Notes: a model not told the origin generated them from the sequence alone. A DNA stretch of 52,460 nt from UCB3 sp964415605 (GCA_964415605.1 CAYQBA010000004.1:1-52460); one strand, 5' to 3'; positions 25,601 to 33,378 are shown, counted from the stretch's first letter. Numbers and translations are program-made.

Positions 25601-27979
25601 CTCGACTTCTCGCCGGAGTTCATCGCCTCGGGCGGCCGGCAGCTGCTCTTGACCACGCGCATCGACGACGAGGTAGCCCAGCTCATGGCCCCTGCCGCGG
25701 CGGAGCTCCGTCTGGACGAAACGAGCGACGGCGCACAGATGCTGCTCGAAGCCCTGCGCGCGCTATCCGGCCGGCTTGCCCTGCGGGTGCTCGCCGCGCC
25801 GAGCTCCGGCCAGGTGCGCGGGGCGCTCGGCATGGCGCTGGCCAAGCTCTTCCTGGATGCCTATGGCCTTGCGTCCGCCTCGCTCATCGTTCCGCTTGAC
25901 GCTCACTTGGAGCTCGCGTCCCACGGCGATGCGAGTTCGGGCCCGAACCTGCGCGGCGACCTCTTGGTCGTGTCGGCCGACCCGAAGAGCCGGCACCTGG
26001 ACTTCCAGCTGGTGGAAGCGAAGTGCCGCACCGGCAGCGGCCTCGACGCCGCATTGCGGGATGCCATCGGCGCGCAGTTGCGTAGCAGCGCCCGGGCACT
26101 CGGCGCGGCCTTCGATCCCGACTTCTCCGTTCCCGATCGCATTGACCGCAGCGTGCAGAGCTGGCGTCTCGCCGGCGTCCTATCGTTCTACCTCGAGCGG
26201 GCCCAACGCTACGGGCTGGTCGACGCGGATGTTGCGGCCGCGCTGCGGACGTTCTTCGTCAGCCTAGATGCGGATGCGTCGTATCGCCTGACCATCCGCA
26301 TGACGGGCCTGGTCTTCCGGCCCGACGCCGACACGGCCTACCACCTCGATACCGAGAGCGGCGACATCCCGATCCATGTCGTCGGCCGCCGTGAGATCGA
26401 CCGCATCGTGACCGCGGCCCTCCAGCGCTTCCGTGAACGCGTCGAGCACGATCTCGGTCGTGAGGCCCAGGCCGATGTCCCGCCGCATGAACCGGCGATG
26501 CGCGACGACGAGACCTGGGACGACGTCCGGCGGTCCTTCCGAGGATTGGCGGCATCGCCTACCATCGTCCCTCCGGAACCTGTGACCCCCGAAGGCGAGG
26601 GTTCCCTGCCCGAGCCGCTCGGGCCGGAGCCGCCCGCCCCCGCACCGCTCCACCCGATGGAACCGACTCCTCCGCGGGCGTCCGATTCCGGCCCGGCCGG
26701 ACAGGCTGCTGAACACGGCGAAGCCGCGGCCGACGGTGTGTCCGCGGTCGGCGGCGGCCTCTCGGTGGAGATCGCCTACGACGTCCTTCTCGGCGACACG
26801 AAGCGCACGCCCCAATACGGCTTGATTGGCCGGGTTGCCGGCGAGCCGTGGAAGCGGGTGGCGCTGGACCTCAACGGATGCAACACCGTATCGGTGTTCG
26901 GCGTGCAGGGAAGCGGAAAAAGCTACACTGTCGGATCGATCGTCGAGATGGTGACGCGCGCTATTCCCGCCATCTCCACCTTGCCGCAGCCGTTGGGGAC
27001 GGTGGTGTTCCACTTCCACCAGACCCAGGACTACCCGCCCGAGTTCGTGTCGATGGTCGAACCCAACGACGACCCCGATCAGCTCCGCGCCCTCCAGACC
27101 GAGTGGCAAGCGGGGCCCGCGGCGCTGGAGGACCTGTGGGTGCTGACCACGGCCGACACCGTCGAGCAGCGCCGCCGCGAGTTCCCGCATGCCGAGGTCG
27201 CGCCAATTGCGTTTGCCAGTGCTGAGCTGACCGTGGCGGACTGGCGGTTCATGATGGGTGCGGCGGGAAGCGATGCCCTCTACCTCAAGCTGCTCAACGA
27301 GGTGATGCGCAAGACCCGCGACGACGTCACGCTGGGCGCGATCCGGGCGGGAATCGCTAGCGCGCCGCTCTCGGACAGCCAGCGGGTGCTGGCTGAGACG
27401 CGGCTGGACTTCGCCTCGCGTTTCATCGACGACTCGCGGCGCCTGCGGGACCTGCTGAAGCCCGGGCGCCTGATCGTGGTCGACCTTCGCGACGAGTTCG
27501 TCGACAAGGAACAAGCGCTCGGCCTCTTCGTGACCTTGTTGAACGTCTTTGCGGGCGCGGGCATGGGCGAGGAGCGGTTCAACAAGCTGATCGTCTTCGA
27601 TGAAGCCCACAAGTACATGGGTGGCGGCGGCTTGATCGGCCAAGTCGTCGAAGTGATCCGCGAGATGCGGCACAAGGGCGTCAGCGTGGTCATCGCCTCG
27701 CAGGATCCGATCAACGTGCCGCCGGCTGTGATCGAGCTGTCCTCCGCCGTCTTTCTGCATCGCTTCAATGCCCCGACTTGGCTGCGACACATCCAAAAGT
27801 CCCTGTCCGCTCTTGGTGACCTGACGTCGCCGATGATGGCCTCGCTAGCACCTGGCGAAGCCTTCGTGTGGGCGAATCGCGCGAGTGACTCGGTGTTCAC
27901 CCGACGGGCCATCAAGGTCCGGCTGAGACCACGCGTCACACGACACGGTGGCTCAACACGTACGGCGGTCGGAGGCTGA
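22628..27979 (+). CDS. Large HerA/FtsK-like ATPase with a PD-(D/E)xK-like segment (MAD8-like, DptH-like)
   Basis: The 1783-aa protein ends in a HerA/FtsK-type motor: Walker A GVQGSGKSYT (1425-1434), Walker B LIVFDEAHKYM (Asp1658-Glu1659), and a sensor-like VVIASQDPINVPPAV. A long Pro/Glu-rich linker (about 1315-1375) precedes it. The first 1300 residues are of unknown fold; inside them GDLLVV (Asp1111) and LVEAKC (Glu1130-Ala-Lys1132) have the spacing of a PD-(D/E)xK nuclease centre. A similar layout occurs in DptH of the phosphorothioate restriction system and MAD8 of MADS. Role inferred: DNA translocation coupled to cleavage or to control by the kinase. The start overlaps the previous gene by 8 bp. 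Confidence 0.85.
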   Translation: MAEPLIRPLDPGYLPGLWVNVATERLRQAVKAASAGQCLRVSDLPREILEPVARRMADGANPGSEVYFVDRAAGPEPWRVAVHKVVERRNACEGVLLALFPPDLQLAAGDSVDISTFRLVPMTDLDDAVLAELRSRVAEGVLRLVDRVWDSIDYIDWPVSKQDLLRYFAVLATQPKPNEAVLGGALYELGLVPDFKLLDAADTLHYRLRKLNRDDVVSVLRDETATPIERQLRLRLRDDVEAKVFRGRLAELFTLFGIGDIRAWGAAVATDGRWRGLSLDQWPLAGGDAVPADFRIDIDPLKLPRRADDGMLMLESSAKVTVGWHCDRPPVEVPGLAGGHFRVEALSSDRVVVWESPLIKAAGKTLRRSRTIQDLSMLDSGVYFFRVIALNEVGDPVGEHPVRDEQDPENSKRSNESEDFLLVEGDDVIDDGVKPATNTQVAGFAEAEILARWSELGQAKHTSQRDIERMQPRLAEWQTATEARVEIATAAIRFDIQRQYVVRLSQRLRRAERAILTSPDSGGHMRWALSSKDGEPEALPLAMTPGFAAARRALFQQIEQTAIPGLVDPVVALCDLVPLAKSIEDYSEAYRAWLASGDPEALRLDVIVAHLGEQGPVALVAPTHPLRLLWLLQEQQLAQAWLGEAIERQQPDRAVIDVWRDNLSVQNLPALLVLGDSETYLDAGPLRGGWSAYLPPRLRDSRAVLAVLRSRLGAGAAHFSEADVPPRVLADKLEAFMRQHAYTGTLTVNVVNPGDASLVVDALVEIEARRLRDRQPELRYDVRLFTDAGHRAGVGDAFRELIDPERSISQAADSLVSPGRSFLFPKLSWSRNDLKDFVQTPERFPAHITLLLDAFPIDVRVARVDPAARGSFVHGLVQSAPRRFTGQGRPGTYAWVRQPAPYPCPELPSAPDRSTRIAALIAAIGALQARVLAPNANTDDFTAATTLDLRPARQSLLYCAHNVSTWVLTLDPHLGLDYFDEPRRQDRPGYLLDFSPEFIASGGRQLLLTTRIDDEVAQLMAPAAAELRLDETSDGAQMLLEALRALSGRLALRVLAAPSSGQVRGALGMALAKLFLDAYGLASASLIVPLDAHLELASHGDASSGPNLRGDLLVVSADPKSRHLDFQLVEAKCRTGSGLDAALRDAIGAQLRSSARALGAAFDPDFSVPDRIDRSVQSWRLAGVLSFYLERAQRYGLVDADVAAALRTFFVSLDADASYRLTIRMTGLVFRPDADTAYHLDTESGDIPIHVVGRREIDRIVTAALQRFRERVEHDLGREAQADVPPHEPAMRDDETWDDVRRSFRGLAASPTIVPPEPVTPEGEGSLPEPLGPEPPAPAPLHPMEPTPPRASDSGPAGQAAEHGEAAADGVSAVGGGLSVEIAYDVLLGDTKRTPQYGLIGRVAGEPWKRVALDLNGCNTVSVFGVQGSGKSYTVGSIVEMVTRAIPAISTLPQPLGTVVFHFHQTQDYPPEFVSMVEPNDDPDQLRALQTEWQAGPAALEDLWVLTTADTVEQRRREFPHAEVAPIAFASAELTVADWRFMMGAAGSDALYLKLLNEVMRKTRDDVTLGAIRAGIASAPLSDSQRVLAETRLDFASRFIDDSRRLRDLLKPGRLIVVDLRDEFVDKEQALGLFVTLLNVFAGAGMGEERFNKLIVFDEAHKYMGGGGLIGQVVEVIREMRHKGVSVVIASQDPINVPPAVIELSSAVFLHRFNAPTWLRHIQKSLSALGDLTSPMMASLAPGEAFVWANRASDSVFTRRAIKVRLRPRVTRHGGSTRTAVGG

Positions 27980-28302
27980 TCTGTCGTGACTGCTGAGAGC
28001 TTCTTTCGGACAGCCACACCGTCATCCCCAACGCCGAGATCGCCGAGCCGCAGGGCTGAGTCGCTCGATCGGCAGGAACTCCGTGCCCTCAAGGCAAGGA
28101 CCCGCGGCGAGACAGGCAAGCCCCGCGCCCGCGAAAGGCAAGGAACCGGGTCGCGATTGCCCGAGAGCTGTGGCATCCAAGGCAAGGACGTGACCCGTCT
28201 CGGCCGCGGAAGCGCGGTGCTGCCGCCTTGGTCCAAGGGTCGCCGTCCAACGGCCAGTGGTGCGCAACGCCCCCAGCCGTCGCCGCGCCGCCGGTGAGCC
28301 GT
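27980..28302. other. 3' border of the defence island
   Basis: This 323-bp stretch follows the last defence gene and contains copy 2 of the 49-bp NERD repeat (28007-28055). In the NERD frame, copy 2 is preceded by an in-frame TGA about 27 bp upstream and ends in TGA directly after the repeat, so it is not part of a working gene. The rest shows no convincing ORF, RNA or terminator. Confidence 0.6.
28007..28055 (+). repeat. 49-bp direct repeat, copy 2 (NERD fragment)
   Basis: 48 of 49 bases match 16977-17025 in the same orientation, 11,030 bp away. In the NERD reading frame it reads DSHTVIPNAEIAEPQG and then stops. It is either a remnant of a second NERD gene or a recombination scar. Confidence 0.95.
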
Positions 28303-29469
28303 CTACGCCGCGAGAAGTGCGGCGATCGTCCCCCCGAATGCGGGGCAAGCGCCGCGCGACCGTTTGAATTCGAGGCTCGCCCGCCACCCGGGTCGATGCC
28401 AGGCGCGACCCACATGGGGTGCCAGGGCGCCGAACGGCGTGCCGCCGCCGGCGCCACGCAGGAGGCCTCGACACCGGGGCGTGGCTCCCGGCGGTGGCCC
28501 AACCGACGTCGACCGCAACACGGGCCGGTCCCCATGGATCTCGCGGATGGGCGGGACCGCTGGACCCGCGCAACGCCCATCGTGATCGGTGATTGTCGCG
28601 ACGGCCGCGAAATCGACGCCGACCGGATCGAGACTCGGCACCCCGGCGCCGTCCGCCGCCTGCACGGCACCATCCCAACCGAACCCGCCAACGATGATGC
28701 TGGAAGGTGCGCGGTCGCGACGACGGCCCGCGTCGCCGCAGAACACGACCGCCGCGTGCGCGCCGTGCCCCGCCAGCATGGCCCCCGCCCAGGCGTCGAC
28801 GATGTGGAACAGGTCGCGCGCGACGCCGTCGACGACCAGCGCTATCCGGCCGTGTGCGTCCACGGCCCGCCGCAGCGCGTGCCGCCGGCCATCGATCCAC
28901 ACCCAGGCCCGCTTCTCCGCTTGATCGCCATCGTCATCGTGCTCGGTCGCCCGTGCACCGTGGCCCGCGTCGTCGGACGTGACCGCACCCGTGCCCTCGT
29001 CCGCGTCCGCGACTCGGTTCGCGCCCTCGCCTTCCCCCCCGCCCTCGATCTCGACCCGCTCCAGCACCGCACCCAGCCAGCCAGGCCGGGGCTTGCCGGC
29101 GCCCACCAGCGGCCTCGCCAGCATCTGCACCCTGCTCTTGCCGAGATCCACCCCGAGCACCGCCAGCGCGCGGCTGACGTCGCGATATGGCAGCCCGAGG
29201 TCGTGCAAAGCCGCCGCCCAGTGCTTCACCGCCGCCGGCACCGTGCCCCGGTCGATCCCTCCCGGATACACCCGGAACGTCCGCCGGCAATTCAGGCAGA
29301 TGTAGCGCTCCGCGGTCACGGTGCCTTCGGCCGCTCCCCGCACCGGCTTGGCGACCGTCTGCCAATGCCGGACCGGCCCGCCGCCGCACCCAGCGCGGGG
29401 GCAGCCTGCAGGCGGCGGCGCCGGATGGACGCCGGTGGGATCATCGAACGTGAGCCAGAGTTGGAGCAT
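28303..29469 (-). CDS. Transposase-like zinc-ribbon protein, possibly decayed
   Basis: A minus-strand frame of about 388 codons from the ATG at 29469 (the frame extends upstream to 29652). The N-terminal 110 residues hold a Cys4 zinc ribbon (CPRAGCGGG ... YICLNCRRTFRVYPGG) and a following helix-turn-helix-like part (HDLGLPYRDVSRALAVLGVDL). That combination is seen in a family of transposases common in Chloroflexota. The second half is rich in Gly/Ala/Arg and no DDE triad can be recognised, so the catalytic part may be frameshifted or lost. No terminal inverted repeats were found. Its position just beyond the defence island suggests mobile DNA at the border. Confidence 0.5.
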   Translation of the reverse strand: MLQLWLTFDDPTGVHPAPPPAGCPRAGCGGGPVRHWQTVAKPVRGAAEGTVTAERYICLNCRRTFRVYPGGIDRGTVPAAVKHWAAALHDLGLPYRDVSRALAVLGVDLGKSRVQMLARPLVGAGKPRPGWLGAVLERVEIEGGGEGEGANRVADADEGTGAVTSDDAGHGARATEHDDDGDQAEKRAWVWIDGRRHALRRAVDAHGRIALVVDGVARDLFHIVDAWAGAMLAGHGAHAAVVFCGDAGRRRDRAPSSIIVGGFGWDGAVQAADGAGVPSLDPVGVDFAAVATITDHDGRCAGPAVPPIREIHGDRPVLRSTSVGPPPGATPRCRGLLRGAGGGTPFGALAPHVGRAWHRPGWRASLEFKRSRGACPAFGGTIAALLAA

Positions 29470-29617
29470 GGGTTTCGGGTCCTCGTGGTCCTCGCCCATT
29501 CCAACGTCGGCCGGGGCCGATGGGTTCCCTCGTCCCGTGGATCGACTTGCTGGAGTCGCGTTCCGCGATGGATGGCTCGCCGCCGAACGCACGCAAACGC
29601 TGGCCGGGGCCCGGCGA

Positions 29618-30037
29618 TCAGACGCCGAACGGCACGCCTCCACCGCTCCCACGCGCCACCCACCGGAGCCCCGCGAACAGCGCCAGCCACACCCCCGTAC
29701 GGAGCGTCATCGCCCGCACGCTGTCGACGGCGACCGCGGCGCCGGTCGCGTACAGCCAGGCGATGATCCCGAACACAACGAGGTTGGCCACGAAGATCAC
29801 CCCGGCCGCCCGTGCGCCGCGGCCCGCGTCGCGCCACGCCACGACCCCCGCCGCCACATACACCAGACCCATCGCGGTGTTGAAGATCAACAGCGGGCGG
29901 AACACGACGTAGCCCGGATCCCTGCCCGCCAGGACACTCCCGCCCGCGTAGAGCGTGGCGATGCCGAACACGATCCCGACGAGCGCCAGGCCGGTCTGGA
30001 GTCGGCCGCGGCCGGCGGGCGAAGACGCGGCGCTCAT
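29618..30037 (-). CDS. Small membrane protein of unknown function
   Basis: The 139-aa product has four membrane helices separated by short loops (VGIVFGIATLYAGG, FNTAMGLVYVAAGVVAW, VIFVANLVVFGIIAWLYATG, VWLALFAGLRWVARG). The start at 30037 is the first ATG and the gene faces the sigma factor across a 260-bp divergent spacer. No family can be named with confidence; it resembles small integral membrane proteins of unknown function that sit beside regulators. Confidence 0.7.
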   Translation of the reverse strand: MSAASSPAGRGRLQTGLALVGIVFGIATLYAGGSVLAGRDPGYVVFRPLLIFNTAMGLVYVAAGVVAWRDAGRGARAAGVIFVANLVVFGIIAWLYATGAAVAVDSVRAMTLRTGVWLALFAGLRWVARGSGGGVPFGV

Positions 30038-30219
30038 GCGGGATACTCCCGATTCGAGGCGACGCCACAGCCTCGCTCACGCGGCGGTCCGCCGAGTGGC
30101 ATGGCTGCCGACTTCGCCGCGCGGTCGGCCGTCCACACCGGGGGTGAGTTGTTCATGCGTCCACCTGATCCTGGGCCGAGTGGCCGAAGTGCGGGATGCG
30201 GGATATCAGCGAAACGGAT

Positions 30220-30225
30220 TATAGT
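30220..30225 (+). promoter_or_regulatory. -10 box candidate (TATAGT) of the sigma factor operon
   Basis: TATAGT in a short AT-rich patch lies 73 bp before the sigma factor start codon. No -35 consensus is visible at 17 bp, which leaves room for an alternative sigma or activator. Confidence 0.35.
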
Positions 30226-30297
30226 CTCCCCCGCCCACCCGTCGCGGCCCCGCCCACCCGATCTCACGTTTCTCCATCCGCCGACGTCTACTCCGTG

Positions 30298-30852
30298 ATG
30301 CACACCAAGCCCCCTTTCGAGACCCTCGTCGACCGTCATGGCGCCGCCGTGCTGCGGGTGTGCCGGGCCGTGGTCGGCCCCGACGACGCCGACGATGCCT
30401 GGTCGGAGACGTTCCTCGCCGCGCTGCGCGCCTACCCCGACCTCCCGGCCGGGGCCAATGCCGAGGCATGGCTCGTCACCATCGCCCACCGCAAGGCCAT
30501 CGATGTCTGGCGCGCCGCGCGGCGCCGAGCGGCGACCGGCGCGACGGCCGACATCGCCGACGCCCGCCCGCCGGTTGGCGCGGCGGCCGCCCATGCGCCG
30601 CCTGCCGCGCGCTACCTCGAGCGCCGTCTCGCGGACGACGCCGCGCGCGAGGTGTGGGACCACGTCCGGCACCTGCCGGACAAGCAGCGCCGCGTCATCG
30701 CCTACCACTACCTCGCGGGCCTGCCGTACGCCGACATCGCCGGCCTGGTCGGCGGCACGCCCGACGCGGCGCGCCGGGCGGCCGCCGACGGGATCAAGAC
30801 GCTGCGCGCCCGGCTGACAGGCCCGGCCCCGACATCAGGAGACGACACATGA
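30298..30852 (+). CDS. RNA polymerase sigma-70 family (ECF) factor
   Basis: The 184-aa protein has region 2 (FETLVDRHGAAVLRVCRAVVGPDDADDAWSETFLAAL, then AWLVTIAHRKAIDVWRA) and region 4 (LPDKQRRVIAYHYLAGLPYADIAGLVGGTPDAARRAA), as in ECF sigma factors. The ATG at 30298 is the natural start of region 2; upstream in-frame codons code for Pro/Ser-rich sequence. The TGA overlaps the ATG of the methyltransferase gene (ATGA, 30849-30852). Sigma factor followed directly by an O6-alkylguanine methyltransferase is a known pairing in Actinobacteria and Chloroflexota, and suggests control of a DNA-alkylation response. No anti-sigma gene is adjacent. Confidence 0.9.
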   Translation: MHTKPPFETLVDRHGAAVLRVCRAVVGPDDADDAWSETFLAALRAYPDLPAGANAEAWLVTIAHRKAIDVWRAARRRAATGATADIADARPPVGAAAAHAPPAARYLERRLADDAAREVWDHVRHLPDKQRRVIAYHYLAGLPYADIAGLVGGTPDAARRAAADGIKTLRARLTGPAPTSGDDT

Positions 30853-31687
30853 TCACCGATCGCTTCAGGCCCACGGATCCCCGTGGCGCCACGGATCCAG
30901 CTCCCGCCACGGNNNNNNNNNNNNNNNNNNNNNNNNNNNNNNNNNNNNNNNNNNNNNNNNNNNNNNNNNNNNNNNNNNNNNNNNNNNNNNNNNNNNNNNN
31001 NNNNNNNNNNNNGCTCCCGCCACGGCCCCCCAGACCGCCGATCGCGACACCGTCGACCACGCCGTCGGCGCCGCCCACGCGCCAGGCGTCGTGGCGCGCC
31101 TGGCACCGCTCACCACGGCGTCGCCCGAGACCCTGCGCGGCCTGCACGCCGCGCTCGAGGCCGCCGCCGATCGCGCAGGCGTGCTCGACGTCGCCTATCG
31201 GACGATCGACACCCCCATCGGCCGGCTGCTCCTCGCCGCCACGCCCGCCGGGCTGGTCCGGGTGGCGTTCGACGTCGAGGGCCACGACGCGGTGCTCCAG
31301 GATCTCGCCGCCCGCTTGAGCCCGCGCATCCTCCACGCCCCGCGGCGGCTCGACGGCGTGGCGCGCGAGATCGACGAGTACTTCGCCGGCCGGCGGACGC
31401 ACTTCGACCTGCCGCTCGACCTGTCGCTGTCCAAGGGCTTCCGCCGGCTGGTGCTCGAGCACCTCACGCGCATCGCCTTCGGCCACACCGAGAGCTACGC
31501 CGAGGTCGCCCGCACCGTCGGCCACCCGAAGGCCGTGCGCGCGGTGGGCTCGGCGTGCGCCACCAACCCGATCCCCGTCGTCGTCCCGTGCCACCGCGTC
31601 ATGCGGTCCGACGGCACGCTGGGCGGCTACCTCGGGGGCCTCGCCGTGAAGTCGGCGCTCCTGCACCTCGAGGGCGCGGCGGCGTGA
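30849..31687 (+). CDS. ogt: Methylated-DNA-[protein]-cysteine S-methyltransferase (interrupted by assembly gap)
   Basis: The C-terminal part (31091 onward, 198 aa) is a complete MGMT/Ogt: a PIGRLLLAATPAGLVRVAF N-domain, FRRLVLEHLTRIAFGHTESYAEVA, and the active-site PCHRVMRSDGTLGGYLGG with the alkyl-accepting Cys. It repairs O6-alkylguanine by suicidal transfer. A run of 100 Ns (30913-31012) splits the gene, but GCTCCCGCCACGG stands at both edges. Overlapping these 13 bp gives one continuous frame from the ATG at 30849, coupled to the sigma factor stop, with a 65-70-residue N-terminal extension. The coordinate given assumes that merge. The stop overlaps the next gene's GTG start (GTGA). Confidence 0.9.
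30913..31012. other. 100-N scaffold gap with 13-bp repeated edges
   Basis: The gap size of exactly 100 is a placeholder. Both flanks carry GCTCCCGCCACGG (30900-30912 and 31013-31025), and merging them leaves the methyltransferase frame intact. The gap is therefore probably of zero length or negative. Confidence 0.8.
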
Positions 31688-33294
31688 AGGCATTCGTCCG
31701 CGACCGCGGCCTTGCCCTCGCCTGCGCCGCCCTCGGCATCGCGTACGTCGCCGGCTTGAACGACCTCCTGCCGCCCGGCGGCGACAACGCCCGCTACATC
31801 GTGTTGTCGCGCGCCGTCGCGGCCGGGCAGGGGCTGCGCCTCGTCGACATGCCGGGCGCGCCGTACTTCGTCAAGACGCCCCCGCTGTGGCCGATTGTCC
31901 TCGCCCCGCTGTCGGCGACCGCCCCCACGGCTTTCTGGCTGATGAAGCTCGTCGCCGTCCTGTGCCTGGCCGGCGCCCTCGTCGTCTTCCACCGGCTCGC
32001 CGCCTGCGCCTGCGGGCCGGCAGTCGCGCGCGCGGCCGTGCTGCTCACCCTGGCGTCGCCGTGGATCTACGCCTACGCCCACGACGTGCGGCCCGAGATG
32101 CTGTACCTCGTGCTCTCGCTGGCCGCGCTGGCCGTGGGCATGGGCGAGGCCGGCGAACGGGCTCCCGGCGGCGGAGGAGACCTACTTCGCATCCGCGACG
32201 ACCTCGCGCGCGGCGCCCTGGCCGGCGCGCTGGCCGTCGCCGCCTACCTGGCGCGCTCGGCCGGCGTGGTGCTGCTGCCGGCGTTGGCCGTGGCGCTGTG
32301 GCTGGCGGGGCGCCGCCGCCGCGCGCTGGCGCTGGCGGTCACGGCCACGGCGCTGGCGCTGCCGTGGCATGCGTACGTCGACCATGCCCGCGCGGCGCCG
32401 GGCGGCGGATCGAGCTACCTCTCGGACCTCTTGATCCTCGATGTCGACGACCCCGGCGCCGCGCGGGCGACGACGGCGGGCGAGGTCGCCGGGCGGGTGT
32501 GGGCCGGCCTGCCGGCGACGCTGGCGGCCGTGGGGGAGGTGGTGGCGTATGTCCCGGCCAAGCTGTGGCGCGCGCGCGGCGGTTCGAGTGCCCCGGTGGC
32601 GCTGGTCGGGCTGGCGGCGCTGCTGGCGTACGGGGCCGCGACGGTGGTCGACGCCCGGCGCCGCTGGCGGACGCCCGGCCTGGCGCTCCCGCTCTACGAG
32701 CTGGGATTCTGGATCCTGGTCCTCGCCTGGCCGTACACCGGCCCCAAGTTCATCGTCCCGGTCATCCCGTTGCTCTGGGTCCGGCTGCTGGCCGTGGGAC
32801 GCTGGGCCGCCGCGGCGGTGGTGGCGCGCGGCTGGGTGGCCGCGCCGCGCGCGGGTCTCGTCTCCAGCACGCTGGTGATCGGGCTGTTCGTCCTGACCGC
32901 GCCGGGCGTGGCGCGCGACGCCGTGCTGGATCTCCGGCGCTGGCAGGACCCGGCGGTGGCGCGCTACCTCGAGGCCGCGCGCTGGATCGGCGCCCACACC
33001 CCGCCCGGCGCCGTGGTCATGGCCCGCAAGCCGGACCTGCTCCACCTGCACGCGGACCGGCTGGTAGCGGACATGCGCTTCACGCTCGACCCCGCCGCCT
33101 GGGAGGCGGCCCGGGCGCGGGACGGCATCACCCACGTCGTCGTCGACGGCCTGGGCTTTGCCGGGACGCGCGAGTACGCCGCGGCCTTCGTCGCGGCCCA
33201 TCCCGAGGCATTCAGGCTGGTGTTCGAAACGGCGCCGCCGGCGACGCGGGTGTATGCATGGCGGGCACCGCCGGCGCGGGCGCCGTCGCCGTAG
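31684..33294 (+). CDS. GT39/ArnT-like membrane glycosyltransferase (PMT_2 family)
   Basis: The 536-aa protein has about ten membrane segments. The first periplasmic loop carries GGDNARYIVLSRAVAAGQG, with the acidic residue at the position where GT39/ArnT enzymes bind lipid-phosphate sugar donors; PPLWPIVLAPL and RPEMLYLVLSL follow. A soluble C-terminal domain (about 410-536) ends the protein. Such enzymes use polyprenyl-phosphate sugars on the outer face of the membrane to glycosylate proteins or lipids. The GTG start overlaps the methyltransferase stop, so it belongs to the sigma operon, an unusual combination. Donor and acceptor are unknown. Confidence 0.8.
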   Translation: MKAFVRDRGLALACAALGIAYVAGLNDLLPPGGDNARYIVLSRAVAAGQGLRLVDMPGAPYFVKTPPLWPIVLAPLSATAPTAFWLMKLVAVLCLAGALVVFHRLAACACGPAVARAAVLLTLASPWIYAYAHDVRPEMLYLVLSLAALAVGMGEAGERAPGGGGDLLRIRDDLARGALAGALAVAAYLARSAGVVLLPALAVALWLAGRRRRALALAVTATALALPWHAYVDHARAAPGGGSSYLSDLLILDVDDPGAARATTAGEVAGRVWAGLPATLAAVGEVVAYVPAKLWRARGGSSAPVALVGLAALLAYGAATVVDARRRWRTPGLALPLYELGFWILVLAWPYTGPKFIVPVIPLLWVRLLAVGRWAAAAVVARGWVAAPRAGLVSSTLVIGLFVLTAPGVARDAVLDLRRWQDPAVARYLEAARWIGAHTPPGAVVMARKPDLLHLHADRLVADMRFTLDPAAWEAARARDGITHVVVDGLGFAGTREYAAAFVAAHPEAFRLVFETAPPATRVYAWRAPPARAPSP

Positions 33295-33314
33295 GGGCGG
33301 AGGCCTGCCCGCCC
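33295..33314. terminator. Hairpin between convergent genes
   Basis: GGGCGG and CCGCCC form a 6-bp stem with an 8-nt loop right after the glycosyltransferase stop. No T-tract. Candidate terminator for the operon by position. Confidence 0.35.
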
Positions 33315-33378
33315 GCATGGCGGCGCTGCGAGCAGGCTGCCCGCGAGTCGATCGACTACCGGGTCACCCCGCCCCCGC

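Noticed and set aside
11970..27979. Complete type I restriction system, BREX, DISARM or Dnd/Dpt
   Set aside because: No HsdR helicase, no PglZ or Lon-like BrxL, no DrmAB helicases and no DndCDE-type phosphorothioation genes are present.
16977..28055. 49-bp repeats as attachment sites of an integrating element
   Set aside because: No integrase or tRNA gene at either end, and copy 1 lies inside a coding sequence in which it encodes conserved NERD residues.
27986..28297. 103-codon plus-strand frame after the ATPase gene
   Set aside because: Arg/Ser/Pro-rich, runs through the 49-bp repeat in a different frame from NERD, and has no ribosome site.
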